Under the pieces are notes generated by a model. That model made no database searches, was not told the origin of the DNA, and saw only the letters and a program-made list of their open reading frames with translations. DNA of 5,913 nt, from NCBI GenBank assembly GCA_034434915.1, contig DAOTYE010000002.1:1-5913 (forward strand), in the 5' to 3' direction. This document shows positions 5,699 through 5,913 of this stretch, piece after piece (the stretch's first letter is position 1; the number at the start of each line of letters is the position of its first letter). Source of the stretch: DAOTYE01 sp034434915. GTDB lineage: Bacteria > Chloroflexota > Dehalococcoidia > Dehalococcoidales > RBG-16-60-22. The position numbers and the translations under genes are program-made.

Positions 5699-5720
5699 CT
5701 CTCCGGGTACCGCAGGAGAG
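5699..5720. terminator. Possible weak bidirectional terminator hairpin between convergent genes
   Basis: CTCTCC (5699-5704) and GGAGAG (5715-5720) can form a 6-bp stem around a 10-base loop that contains GGTACC. It sits midway in the 56-base gap between the activase stop and the stop of the minus-strand gene, where a shared terminator would be expected. There is no T tract on either side, so support is position plus a short stem only. Confidence 0.3.
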
Positions 5721-5728
5721 TCTATCAC

Positions 5729-5913
5729 CTAAGGCGCCCGGATGCTGTAGCCGATGAGGTGCTGAGTGGGGCCTGAGACACTGAGATATGCCTGATAAAT
5801 CTCGCTAGCGTCACATTCCACGATACCCCAGGCATGGCGCCTTGCTTCTGCAATGATGGCTTCTGAGCTCCCGTTCTTGCGCAGACCATACATGGGTCCA
5901 TCTGTCGTCCCGT
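5729..5913 (-). CDS. Unrecognised protein, C-terminal 60 residues (start lies outside the window)
   Basis: The minus strand is open from the right edge to TAG at 5731-5729 and gives a soluble, mixed alpha/beta-looking tail. It begins GTTDGPMYGLRKNGSS, has a helix-like AIIAEARRHA (about 19-28), then WGIVECDASEIYQAYLSV and the end GYSIRAP. The composition looks like a real protein, whereas the other two minus-strand frames are interrupted by a stop or have implausible sequence. I do not recognise a family; no metal-binding or catalytic motif is obvious, and a single cysteine lies in IVECD. The gene is convergent with the activase operon and need not share its function. Confidence 0.6.
   Translation of the reverse strand, partial: GTTDGPMYGLRKNGSSEAIIAEARRHAWGIVECDASEIYQAYLSVSGPTQHLIGYSIRAP

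Overview
The window reads as chromosomal DNA of an anaerobic bacterium. It has sigma70-type promoters, Shine-Dalgarno sites, TTG (possibly CTG) starts and tightly packed genes. The anaerobic lifestyle is inferred from two adjacent oxygen-sensitive-type [4Fe-4S] ATPases of the BcrAD/BadFG/HgdC activase family. Nothing in the sequence fixes the phylum. A Dehalococcoidia-like Chloroflexota or another anaerobic acyl-CoA degrader is only a guess.

Left part (1-2549): edge of a surface-polysaccharide locus. A Wzx-type flippase starts at 209 on the minus strand and runs out of the window. A divergent promoter (238-266) drives a plus-strand unit: a GT-B-fold transferase of the epimerase / CDP-glycerol glycerophosphotransferase type (310-1548), then a polysaccharide deacetylase. 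The deacetylase appears split by an in-frame amber codon. A 52-residue segment with a good ribosome binding site (1548-1706) is followed, four codons after the TAG and in the same frame, by the NodB domain (1719-2549).

Middle (2550-2969): no intact gene. The minus strand carries a clear but broken remnant of a class I SAM-dependent methyltransferase (about 2547-2893). This kind of enzyme often sits in polysaccharide clusters, so the remnant probably belonged to the left-hand locus. The last 70-80 bases are AT-rich and hold a TTGACA-N18-TATCAT promoter for the next operon.

Right part (2970-5672): a three-gene plus-strand operon. It encodes an NAD-type short-chain dehydrogenase, a BcrD/BadG-like activase, and a second BcrA/BadF-like activase that overlaps the first by ATGA and carries a fused C-terminal ferredoxin-like domain. 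The two ATPases look complementary and may form a heterodimer that takes electrons through the fused domain and passes them, driven by ATP, to a 2-hydroxyacyl-CoA dehydratase or benzoyl-CoA reductase type partner. That partner is not encoded here. The SDR could act on a hydroxyacyl-CoA of the same pathway (inference).

Right edge (5729-5913): the C-terminal 60 residues of an unrecognised minus-strand protein, convergent with the operon.
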